A stretch of 8,717 nucleotides of DNA from Myxococcales bacterium. GTDB taxonomy: Bacteria > Myxococcota_A > Polyangia > Palsa-1104. Where the stretch lies: NCBI GenBank assembly GCA_023248835.1, contig JAHFDU010000158.1:1-8717 (forward strand), written 5' to 3'. The position numbers and the translations under genes are program-made. Positions 1 through 6,712 of this stretch are shown here, piece by piece; positions within the stretch are counted from its first letter, which is position 1; each line of letters starts with the position of its first letter. Under the pieces are notes generated by a model. It had not been told where the DNA came from, ran no database searches, and saw only the letters and a list, made by a program, of their open reading frames with translations.

Positions 1-1
1 T

Positions 2-64
2 CTGCCCGCGCTCTACACCTGGTTCGCCCAGCGGTTCTGCGGCGACTCGTCTTCCTTCGGCTAA
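2..64 (+). CDS. C-terminal end of a probable RND efflux transporter (partial, 5' end outside window)
   Basis: The frame starting at base 2 is open for 20 codons and ends at TAA (62-64). The peptide begins LPALYTWFAQRF and closes with a short Ser-rich tail. The LPALYxWF pattern after a final membrane helix is typical of the C-terminus of RND-family pumps, especially the heavy-metal CzcA/CusA group, where the last helix ends in a 'LPALY' turn followed by a basic cytoplasmic tail. Only eight bases separate its stop from the hemE start, so the two genes are probably co-transcribed. The assignment rests on a very short peptide; another polytopic membrane protein could end in the same way. Confidence 0.45.
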   Translation: MPALYTWFAQRFCGDSSSFG

Positions 65-72
65 GCTGTACA

Positions 73-1119
73 ATGGAGCCCATGGCGAGATCGGACCGGT
101 TTTTGTGTGCGCTGCGGGGCGAGCCCGTCGACACCACGCCAATCTGGATCATGCGCCAGGCCGGGCGCTACCTGCCCGAATATCAGGCGACGCGCAAACA
201 GGCCGGCAGTTTTTTGAACCTGTGCAAGACGCCGGAGCTGGCCTGCGAAGTGACGTTGCAACCAGTCGATCGCCTCGGCGTCGATGCAGCGATTCTGTTT
301 TCCGACATTTTAATTCCGATCGAAGCGATGGGCGTGCCGCTGACATTCACCGACGAAGGGCCGCGACTTGAGCCGGTGCGTGACGCCGCTGCGATCGCCA
401 AGTTGCACGTGGTAAACACCGACAGCGAACTATCGTTCGTCGGCGACGCCGTGCGACTGATTCGCCGCGCACTCGACGGCAAGGTTCCGCTGATCGGATT
501 TTCGGGCGCGCCGTTTACTCTGCTCACCTACGCGGTCGAGGGCCAGACCAGCAAGCAGTTCATCGAAACGCGCAAGCTGCTGTTTTCGGCGCCGCAACTG
601 GCGCACACACTTTTGCGCAAACTCACCGACACGGTGATCGACTACTTAGGTGCGCAGATTCGCGCCGGCGCGCAGGTGGTGCAGCTTTTCGACTCCTGGA
701 TTGGTCAGCTCGGCGTCGAGGATTTCCGCGCTTTCGCTCTGCCTTACGTGCAAGAGATCACCGAACGCCTGAAGCCGCTTGGGGCGCCGCTCATCTACTT
801 TGCCAACGACGCCGGCGCACTGCTGGCCGACGCTGCTCAATCGGGAGCGACCGCGCTCGGCGTCGACTGGCGCGTCGGGCTCGACCAGGTGCGTCGCATC
901 GTCGGTGCTCGACTGCCGCTGCAGGGCAACCTCGACCCCGGAGTGCTGCTCGGCCCGGTCGGTTTCATCGAACGACGCGCCGCCGATGTGCTCAAGCGTG
1001 TGCGCGGTACGCCGCACATTTTCAATTTGGGCCACGGTATTTTTCCGAGCATCGACCCGGCGCGAGTCGAAGCGCTGGTTGAGATCGTTCACCGCCTCGG
1101 CGCATCCACAAAACAATGA
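73..1119 (+). CDS. hemE: Uroporphyrinogen decarboxylase
   Basis: This is a cytoplasmic enzyme that removes the four acetate carboxyls of uroporphyrinogen III to give coproporphyrinogen III. The 348-residue product is full length for the family. The diagnostic N-terminal stretch PIWIMRQAGRYLPEY lies at residues 23-37 and carries the two substrate-binding arginines (Arg28, Arg32). The expected catalytic-site residues are present: Asp78 in FSDIL, Tyr153 in FTLLTY, Ser208 in LFDSW and His321 in NLGHG. The start is uncertain between ATG 73 and ATG 82 (MARSDRF...), since neither has a strong Shine-Dalgarno sequence; the second matches the usual family N-terminus as well as the first. The TGA stop overlaps the hemH ATG by four bases, indicating translational coupling. 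Identification is very secure. Confidence 0.98.
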   Translation: MEPMARSDRFLCALRGEPVDTTPIWIMRQAGRYLPEYQATRKQAGSFLNLCKTPELACEVTLQPVDRLGVDAAILFSDILIPIEAMGVPLTFTDEGPRLEPVRDAAAIAKLHVVNTDSELSFVGDAVRLIRRALDGKVPLIGFSGAPFTLLTYAVEGQTSKQFIETRKLLFSAPQLAHTLLRKLTDTVIDYLGAQIRAGAQVVQLFDSWIGQLGVEDFRAFALPYVQEITERLKPLGAPLIYFANDAGALLADAAQSGATALGVDWRVGLDQVRRIVGARLPLQGNLDPGVLLGPVGFIERRAADVLKRVRGTPHIFNLGHGIFPSIDPARVEALVEIVHRLGASTKQ

Positions 1120-2102
1120 AAAGCCGAGTCGCGGTCGTACTCCTCAACATGGGCGGGCCGTCCTCTCTGGACGCGGTCGAGCCGGTGCTTTTCAATCTAT
1201 TTCGCGACCCCGACCTGATTCCGTTGCCGCTCGGATTTTTGTGGCAACGCACCTTCGCCAAAATTGTCGCCGCAAGGCGCGCCAACATCGTGCGCGACTA
1301 CTACGCTCAGATTGGCGGCAAATCTCCACTCGGTGAAATCACTCAGGCCCAAGCCACCGCTCTCGAACAGCGTCTCAACGCAAAATCTCCCGGCACCTTT
1401 TCCTGCCACGTCGCGATGCGCTACGCCCCACCATTTACCGAGGAAGCGATCGCCAATGTTCGCGCCCAGGGCGCGCGCACCGTGGTCGCACTGACGCTGT
1501 ATCCTCACTACACTACCGCCACCACCGGAACCTCGATTTGGGAGCTGCGAAAACAGCTGGCCGGGCGGCCACCCGCGCTCGGCGCCGTCCGGCTTGTCGA
1601 AATCGATCGCTTTGCCGATCATCCGCGCTACCTCGACGCGCTCGCAGCGCAAACCCAAAAAGGGCTTGATCGGTTTGCTTTGTCAGATCGCGAAAATGTC
1701 ACGTTGCTGTTTTCAGCGCACGGCCTGCCGATGTCGTTTATCGAGAAGGGCGACCCCTACCTCGACGATCTAAAAAAAACCATGAACGGCGTGCTGAGGC
1801 GAATTGGAACCGCATTGCATGCAGAGTTGAGTTTTCAAAGTCGTGCCGGTCGCGAGCGCTGGCTCGAGCCTTCGACCCATGCCGTACTCGAAAGGTTGGC
1901 CAAAGAGGGTCGCAGACACGTACTGATCGTGCCGATCTCTTTTGTCTCCGATCATGTCGAGACACTGTACGAAATCGATCTGCTTTTCGGCGGCCAAGCC
2001 AAGACGTTGGGCCTCAATTTTCACCGCGCGCCGTCGCTCAACACCGAGCCGCTGTTTATTGACGCGCTGGCCGAGCTGGTCGAAGCACGATGCGAGTGGT
2101 GA
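1116..2102 (+). CDS. hemH: Ferrochelatase
   Basis: The enzyme inserts Fe2+ into the porphyrin macrocycle, the closing step of heme synthesis. The N-terminus (VVLLNMGGPSSLDAVEP) is the standard ferrochelatase opening. The LYPHYTTATTG segment follows, and the catalytic His202 sits in LLFSAHGLP. The FQSRAGRERWLEPST block and the signature VPISFVSDHVETLYEID, with catalytic Glu282, are both present. At 328 residues it is a compact single-domain enzyme. I see no C-terminal membrane helix, and I see no cysteines arranged like the 2Fe-2S ligands of some family members. The ATG start overlaps the hemE stop (ATGA), and the 3' end overlaps hemY by 13 bases. If the organism uses the coproporphyrin route the substrate would be coproporphyrin III; sequence alone does not decide this. 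Confidence 0.98.
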   Translation: MKSRVAVVLLNMGGPSSLDAVEPVLFNLFRDPDLIPLPLGFLWQRTFAKIVAARRANIVRDYYAQIGGKSPLGEITQAQATALEQRLNAKSPGTFSCHVAMRYAPPFTEEAIANVRAQGARTVVALTLYPHYTTATTGTSIWELRKQLAGRPPALGAVRLVEIDRFADHPRYLDALAAQTQKGLDRFALSDRENVTLLFSAHGLPMSFIEKGDPYLDDLKKTMNGVLRRIGTALHAELSFQSRAGRERWLEPSTHAVLERLAKEGRRHVLIVPISFVSDHVETLYEIDLLFGGQAKTLGLNFHRAPSLNTEPLFIDALAELVEARCEW

Positions 2103-3412
2103 TCGTTGGCGGCGGGATTGGCGGCATGGCAACTGCACTTGCGCTTGCCGATCGCGGTCATGAAGTGCGCGTGCTCGAGAGCGAGCAGACCGCCGGCGGA
2201 AAGGTCGGCACCCTCAGGCTCGGCCCATGGCAAGTGGAAACCGGCCCGTTTGCGATTTTGCAGCGCGCCAGCACCGAACCGTGGCTGCGGCGACTGAAGC
2301 TCGAATCGTCGGTGGTAAAAGCCGACGCTGCCGCCAAACACCGTTTCATTGTCAAAGATCGGCAGCTTGCCGCGGTACCGACTTCGCCGCCGGCTCTACT
2401 CACCTCAAAGGCACTGTCTTGGCGAGCCAAGCTTGCGATCTTGCGTGAACCTTTTTTGCCTCGCGGCAAGAGTGAAGATGAAACCGTCGCAGCCTTCGCG
2501 CGTCGCCGTCTCGGTCTTGAGATCGCCGAAAATTTCGTCTGCCCATTTGTCACCGGCGTGTTTGCTGGCGACTACGAACAGCTGTCATTGCGTAGCGCAT
2601 TTCCGACGCTGGCGCAGCTCGAGCGCGAGCACGGCAGCCTGCTGCGCGGTCTGTACGCCCAGCAGAAAGAGCGACAACGGCGCGGCGAATTACCGCCGGA
2701 TTTGATTTCGTTTGCGGGAGGAATGGGTGATCTAACGCACGCGCTTGCCACCGAGCTCGGCGATCGATTAACCGTTGCTGCGGCGGTCTCGTCGATTGCG
2801 AAAAATGGAAACTGTTTTGTCGTGATCGCAAATGGCGCGCGGTTCGAGGCCGACCGCGTCGTGCTGGCGCTGCCCGCTCAAGCGGCGAGCCTGCTCTTGC
2901 GTTCGCTCGATGAAAACATGGCCAGCGCGTTTTCAGAAATCCCCGCGGTCGACGTCGCTGCGATCTCGCTTGGCTACTCGGGTGCAGGCAGTGCTGTCCC
3001 AAGTGGCTTTGGCTTTCTCGTGCCGCGCTGTGAGCCATTCTCGATGCTGGGAACACTCTTTGTCTCGGGCACCTTTCCGCAGCCTTCCTTACCCGACGCC
3101 CTCCATCTGCGTGTTCTCGTCGGTGGCAGCAAAGATCCAGAGGCGCTGTCGCTCTCTGATCAGGCGCTGGTCGGGCGCGCCGAATCCGAGCTCGCATCAA
3201 TTCTCGGCAGGCTGCCACCGCGAACTTTTGTGCACGTCCAGCGCTGGCGAGGTGCGATCGCTCAGTACACGGTTGGCCATCATCGCCGCATGGAGCTCAT
3301 CGAAGAGCGCGGCCGCGGGTTGCAACTTTACAGCACTGGCGCCTCGCTGCGCGGTGTCGGCGTCAACGATGTACTCGCCGACGCCACCGCAATCGCGGCG
3401 AAATTCCAATGA
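2090..3412 (+). CDS. hemY: Oxygen-dependent protoporphyrinogen (or coproporphyrinogen) oxidase, FAD-dependent
   Basis: This is a flavoenzyme of the amine-oxidase superfamily that oxidises the porphyrinogen to the porphyrin by removing six electrons with O2 as acceptor. It is also called HemG in some annotation schemes. The 440-residue product opens with the dinucleotide-binding fold MRVVIVGGGIGG. Glu30 in VRVLESE ends the second beta strand and contacts the FAD ribose, and a GGK turn follows. The internal segment LISFAGGMGDLTHALA and the C-terminal STGASLRGVGVND (about 415-427), which closes the FAD site, are characteristic. The ATG lies 13 bases inside hemH, so the two are translationally coupled. 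The TGA stop overlaps the ATG of the next gene. Whether it acts before (protoporphyrin route) or on the coproporphyrin branch cannot be told from this window. Confidence 0.95.
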   Translation: MRVVIVGGGIGGMATALALADRGHEVRVLESEQTAGGKVGTLRLGPWQVETGPFAILQRASTEPWLRRLKLESSVVKADAAAKHRFIVKDRQLAAVPTSPPALLTSKALSWRAKLAILREPFLPRGKSEDETVAAFARRRLGLEIAENFVCPFVTGVFAGDYEQLSLRSAFPTLAQLEREHGSLLRGLYAQQKERQRRGELPPDLISFAGGMGDLTHALATELGDRLTVAAAVSSIAKNGNCFVVIANGARFEADRVVLALPAQAASLLLRSLDENMASAFSEIPAVDVAAISLGYSGAGSAVPSGFGFLVPRCEPFSMLGTLFVSGTFPQPSLPDALHLRVLVGGSKDPEALSLSDQALVGRAESELASILGRLPPRTFVHVQRWRGAIAQYTVGHHRRMELIEERGRGLQLYSTGASLRGVGVNDVLADATAIAAKFQ

Positions 3413-5724
3413 CCCTTCGGCGGGCTCAGGGCGAACGGCTATCGTTGGCTGAAAAATGGGTCAAGCAGGTCTTGCATCGGCCCAAAACGGTGCTTGCCGC
3501 CGCAGTCCTGCTCGCGCTCGGCGCCGCCGTGCCACTTTACCACTTTCATCTCGATGCCGACGTCGGCAACCTCTTGCCCGCGCACAGCCAGTCGGCACAA
3601 GCTTTCGCCGGTTTTTCACGCAACTTCACCGCCGAGCAGCAACTCATCGTACTGGTAGAGGACAGCAACCCAGCCCGCTTGCCCGAATTTGCGACGCGCT
3701 ACGCCAGCGCACTCGAAAAACTCTCTTCGGTAGCAGAAGTTCGCTTTCGTTTGTCGGCGCAAACCGCAACTTTTCTGCGCGATCACTTACTTGCACTGCT
3801 GGATGAAAATGATCTCGCCGCGCTGCCCGAACGAACCACCGCCGCGGCGTTGCGCGCGCGCATGGCCAAGATGCGATCGATGCTGACTGCTCCCGGAGGC
3901 TCGGCGATGGCGCCGTTTCTTTCCGGCGATCCGCTGGATCTGCTCTCTGTTGTCGGCCCGCGTCTCGGTCAAAGCCTCACCGCCAATTCTAAGGATGGGA
4001 CTTTCGTCAGCCCCGACGGCAAAGCGCTGGTGATGTTTGTCCGCTCCAAATCGCATCTCGATATCGACGCGTGCAAGAATCTACTCCAGCAAGCAACCCG
4101 AATTGCGACGGATCTTGGCGCGGAAATATCACAGGGAGAATTCGTCTTGAGCGGAAAAGCCCCAGTGGTCGGATTCACCGGCGCTGCGGCATTCGCTCCC
4201 AACTATCGCGACTGGCTCCATTTCGATCTCACTTTGTCGACGACGATTTCGATCGTTGTCGTGCTGTTTCTGTTCGCGGCCTACTTTCGCGCGCTGCGCA
4301 TCCTGCCACTGGTGGGCATCCCGCTGCTGCTCGCACTCACCTGGACTGCGTCGCTGGCGCAGCTCGCGCTCGGACACGTCAGTGCAGTCTCGCTGGCTTT
4401 TGCCACCATCCTGCTCGCGATTGGCATCGACATCCCGATTCAGCTGTACAATCGCGTGCGCGAAGTGCTTGCAACCAAGCCGTTCAAGGCTGCGCTCCGA
4501 GATACTTTTGCAGAGCTCTTCTTCCCATCGCTGATTGCCAGTCTAGCGCCAGCCGCGGTCTTTTTCTGCTGCCTGCTGTCCGACTATCGCGGTATCGCCG
4601 AGCTTGGCTTCTTGGCGGGCCTTGGCGTGCTGATCAACTGGCTGGCGATGGTGACGGTTTTTCCCAGTCTGCTGTCGGCGCTGCCTTCGTCATGGTGGGC
4701 CGCTTCGACTGCGCGCTTCGCTCAGGACGAGCGGTTCTCTGAAGGCCTGCTGTTTCGCCTCGGCAACGTCGCCACCCGCTCCCCCCGTCGCCTACTAGCG
4801 CTGGCTGCCGTCGCCGCGCTCATCGCCTGTCCGCTGGCGGCACGATTGCGCATCGAGCCCCAACTCACTTCGTTGCAGCCACAGAACATGATCCCGGCGC
4901 GGGTGCAGCGCGAGCTGGAATCGCGTTTTGGCGAACGCTCCCACGCAGCCATCGTACTGGTCGACGGCGAAACACCCGAGCCTGCGCTCCTGCTCTCGGA
5001 TCGCTGGCAAGCCGAGTTGGAACGGTTGCGGCAAGGCGGGCTGCTCACCGGTTATCAGTCGCTTTCGACGCTGGTCTCGTCGCAAGAAACCGAGCACTCG
5101 AGACGGGCGCAGCTGCAGTCTTTGGCACCGGTGGAAATGAAAAAGCGAATCGAAGCGGCGCTCCATGAAGCCGGTTTTGAGCTCGAACCGTTCGCTCCGT
5201 TTTTGCGCCAACTCGAAAACCCGCCGACGCTCACCATCGGTGGCCTCCCCTCGGAGCTCGGCTTCTTACTGCGCACCCACTACCGCGAGTTCGCCGGCGG
5301 AAAAACCAATCTGGCGACGTTTGTTTATCTCGCCGAAGGAAAAAAATCGGAAGCGATGCGAGCGCTCTCGATTTTTGCGAAAACAAACGGCGGCGTGGTC
5401 ACCGGAGCTCCGGCGCTCGAACATGACCTCGGAAAAATCCTTTCGAACGACGCGCGCCGCATCGTGCTGGCCGCGGTGATCGCAGTGGCCCTGCTCTTGG
5501 CGCTCTATTACCGTCGCTGGCGGTCGGTGGCGGCGGTATTGTTGCCGCTGCTACTCGGGTGGCTGCTGTTTGCCGCGATCATGGCAGTTTTCATTCCGAT
5601 CAATCTTTTTGATCTACTGGCGCTGCCGCTGGTGATCGGCTACGGCATCGACGATCAGGTTTTCCTGCTCCACCGCTACCAACAAACCGGCGACGGTGGC
5701 ACCACGCTTGCAACCACCGGCTGA
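3409..5724 (+). CDS. MMPL/RND-superfamily exporter, truncated by an in-frame TGA
   Basis: This is a predicted inner-membrane exporter of the MMPL/RND type with internal two-fold symmetry; its substrate is unknown. Helix 1 is at about 26-45, followed by a periplasmic domain to about 270 and helices 2-6 at about 274-425, including the GIDIPIQLYNR motif (339-347). Helix 7 is at about 461-480, followed by a second periplasmic domain, and helices 8-10 run from about 685 to 752, including GYGIDDQVFLLHR. The frame stops at codon 772 (TGA), just where the family continues into helices 11-12, which follow in the same frame. ATG 3409 overlaps the hemY stop, but residues 3-12 come from the repeat at 3413-3439. 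TTG 3445 (reading MAEKWVKQVLHRP) may be the native start. The position suggests co-transcription with the heme genes. It could be a hopanoid (HpnN-like) or lipid exporter; I cannot tell. Confidence 0.85.
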   Translation: MTLRRAQGERLSLAEKWVKQVLHRPKTVLAAAVLLALGAAVPLYHFHLDADVGNLLPAHSQSAQAFAGFSRNFTAEQQLIVLVEDSNPARLPEFATRYASALEKLSSVAEVRFRLSAQTATFLRDHLLALLDENDLAALPERTTAAALRARMAKMRSMLTAPGGSAMAPFLSGDPLDLLSVVGPRLGQSLTANSKDGTFVSPDGKALVMFVRSKSHLDIDACKNLLQQATRIATDLGAEISQGEFVLSGKAPVVGFTGAAAFAPNYRDWLHFDLTLSTTISIVVVLFLFAAYFRALRILPLVGIPLLLALTWTASLAQLALGHVSAVSLAFATILLAIGIDIPIQLYNRVREVLATKPFKAALRDTFAELFFPSLIASLAPAAVFFCCLLSDYRGIAELGFLAGLGVLINWLAMVTVFPSLLSALPSSWWAASTARFAQDERFSEGLLFRLGNVATRSPRRLLALAAVAALIACPLAARLRIEPQLTSLQPQNMIPARVQRELESRFGERSHAAIVLVDGETPEPALLLSDRWQAELERLRQGGLLTGYQSLSTLVSSQETEHSRRAQLQSLAPVEMKKRIEAALHEAGFELEPFAPFLRQLENPPTLTIGGLPSELGFLLRTHYREFAGGKTNLATFVYLAEGKKSEAMRALSIFAKTNGGVVTGAPALEHDLGKILSNDARRIVLAAVIAVALLLALYYRRWRSVAAVLLPLLLGWLLFAAIMAVFIPINLFDLLALPLVIGYGIDDQVFLLHRYQQTGDGGTTLATTG
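3413..3439 (+). repeat. Palindromic dispersed-type repeat between hemY and the RND gene
   Basis: Directly after the hemY TGA lies a 27-base element starting CCCTTCGG and ending GGGCGAACGGC. It has a CTCAGGG core and TTCG/CGAA at symmetric positions; CCCT (3413-3416) can also pair with AGGG (3428-3431). On the other strand it reads GTTCGCCCTGAGC...GAAGGG, close to a short intergenic palindrome I know from many bacterial genomes. Translated, that family gives 'LRQAQGER'-like peptides in predicted proteins; here it gives LRRAQGER. The family match is from memory. Only one copy is visible in this window. Confidence 0.55.
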
Positions 5725-5745
5725 GCCACTTTGCTCACCTCAGTC
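5719..5745 (+). other. Potential hairpins around the in-frame TGA
   Basis: Two mutually exclusive stems include the stop codon. TGAGC (5722-5726) is a perfect complement of GCTCA (5733-5737) with a 6-base loop. Alternatively, GGCTGAG (5719-5725) pairs with CTCAGTC (5739-5745), seven pairs including one G-U, with a 13-base loop. Neither resembles a selenocysteine-insertion element in any feature beyond its position. Small stems like these occur by chance. Confidence 0.2.
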
Positions 5746-5925
5746 TCGACGATGGCAGGTTTTGGCGGTCTCTGCGTGGCCCATTTTTCCGGCTTACGGC
5801 AACTCGGTTTTGCTGGCGCCCTCGCGGTCGCTTGCTGCCTGATTTCCGCGTTTGTCGCATTGCCCGCGTTGGCATCGCTGCTGTGGTCTACTGGCGATAC
5901 AGCGCGATCCAGCCAAACCCAGTGA
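5725..5925 (+). pseudogene. Detached C-terminal part (helices 11-12) of the RND gene
   Basis: The reading frame of the upstream gene continues after the TGA for 66 codons to TGA 5923-5925. It begins ATLLTSVSTMAGFGGL, the typical helix-11 sequence of RND/MMPL proteins (consensus about TG-x-AxLLTSxTTxxGFGxL). It goes on through GLRQLGFAGALA to a final helix ending FVALPALASLLW. The alignment is continuous: the stop codon replaces exactly one residue, with no frame change. A CGA (Arg) to TGA transition is the simplest explanation, since a basic residue is common at that position in the family. TTG 5731 and ATG 5752 are possible restart codons, but neither has a clear ribosome binding site. The last 38 bases overlap the convergent lipoprotein gene. 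Confidence 0.8.
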
Positions 5926-6712
5926 GACCGTGGCCAGCGGTGGAAACGATGCGCCCGTTTGACACCTCTGCCGCGCCGTTGCTGCGAAGATGTGCGGTCG
6001 CCGGATCGGCGAGAGCTACTTCCAACTTCGTTCCGGTCGGCAACGCAGTCTCAAGCGAAAGCACCACGTCGAGGTTCGGCATCGGCTTGAGTTTGGCACC
6101 CTGCGGCAGCAGCAGATAGACCGCCTCTGGCGTCCCCGAATGCGTCGCCAGCAGTCGAGCATCCACCTCCGCCAGCGGAACTTGCAGCGCGGCCACCAGA
6201 CCAGACTCCGGATGCGACGGCAACTGCAACACTCCCGCCGGAATCGTCAGCGCAATGTCGCCGCTCTTGAACCGCAACGTTCCGCCGGTGGCGACGGTGA
6301 CGGTTTGGCGCTCGGGCACGCTTGGCTGAATCAGATGTTCACCGAGCGTGGCGGGCCACTTCGTCGACTCGGTGTCGAGCGAAACCGGAAAAAACAGGTC
6401 GCCAAAGTGGAGCTCAGCATCACCGACTGCGTGCAAATAATACTCGCCCGGCATCGGGTGAAAACAGAGCGAACCTTCACCGTCACTCTTGCCACTCAAA
6501 CAGATCTTGCTGCTGCACAGCGTCGCCGGCACGCTCGCACGCGGCGCGCCGTGGCTGTCTTCAAGGTGCGCGCACAGCCCCGGCGTCGCGGGCAAATCTG
6601 GCAATTCTAGGCTTGGTTCCGAATCGACCGCAGCATCAAGCGACATCGGCGCCGGCGACTCGCCTCCGCAATGCAAAAGCAGCACCGCCCAGCCGAGAAG
6701 CCCAAATTTCAT
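5888..6712 (-). CDS. Predicted lipoprotein with carboxypeptidase-regulatory-like and ZU5-like segments
   Basis: I do not recognise a specific family. The 274-residue product starts MKFGLLGWAVLLLHC, a short type II signal peptide with Cys15 as the lipidated residue (+2 Gly). A low-complexity acidic linker runs to about residue 44. Residues about 46-96 (GLCAHLEDSHGAP...) look like a small beta-sandwich of the carboxypeptidase-regulatory type, with a Gly-rich turn and a PGEYYLHAVG strand. Four cysteines (47, 66, 71, 83) could form disulfides. Residues around ATGGTLRFKSGDIALTIPAG resemble the start of a ZU5 domain. ATG 6712 is chosen over the upstream TTG at 6718 because it overlaps the preceding gene's TGA in an ATGA junction. 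The coupled neighbour is a thioredoxin-fold lipoprotein. The 3' end overlaps the convergent RND frame by 38 bases. Function is unknown, presumably in the cell envelope. Confidence 0.75.
   Translation of the reverse strand: MKFGLLGWAVLLLHCGGESPAPMSLDAAVDSEPSLELPDLPATPGLCAHLEDSHGAPRASVPATLCSSKICLSGKSDGEGSLCFHPMPGEYYLHAVGDAELHFGDLFFPVSLDTESTKWPATLGEHLIQPSVPERQTVTVATGGTLRFKSGDIALTIPAGVLQLPSHPESGLVAALQVPLAEVDARLLATHSGTPEAVYLLLPQGAKLKPMPNLDVVLSLETALPTGTKLEVALADPATAHLRSNGAAEVSNGRIVSTAGHGLTGFGWIALYRQ

Noticed and set aside
1772..1779. Run of eight A in hemH as a programmed frameshift site
   Set aside because: The frame is intact on both sides with conserved sequence, and no stop or alternative product of interest lies in the shifted frames.
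5722..5724. TGA read as Trp or Gly through an alternative genetic code
   Set aside because: hemE, hemH and hemY all end at TGA at the expected place and Trp is written TGG throughout, so the standard code holds.
5722..5760. Selenocysteine insertion at the in-frame TGA
   Set aside because: The site lies at a membrane-helix entry where the family has an ordinary, often basic residue, and no convincing SECIS-type hairpin with a GU apical loop is visible.
5926..5960. Rho-independent terminator after the RND gene
   Set aside because: Only four-base complementarity (ACCG/CGGT) and no T run.
5990..6610. 206-codon plus-strand ORF opposite the second lipoprotein
   Set aside because: Very Arg/Gln-rich and without recognisable features; the minus frame has a signal peptide and coupled start.
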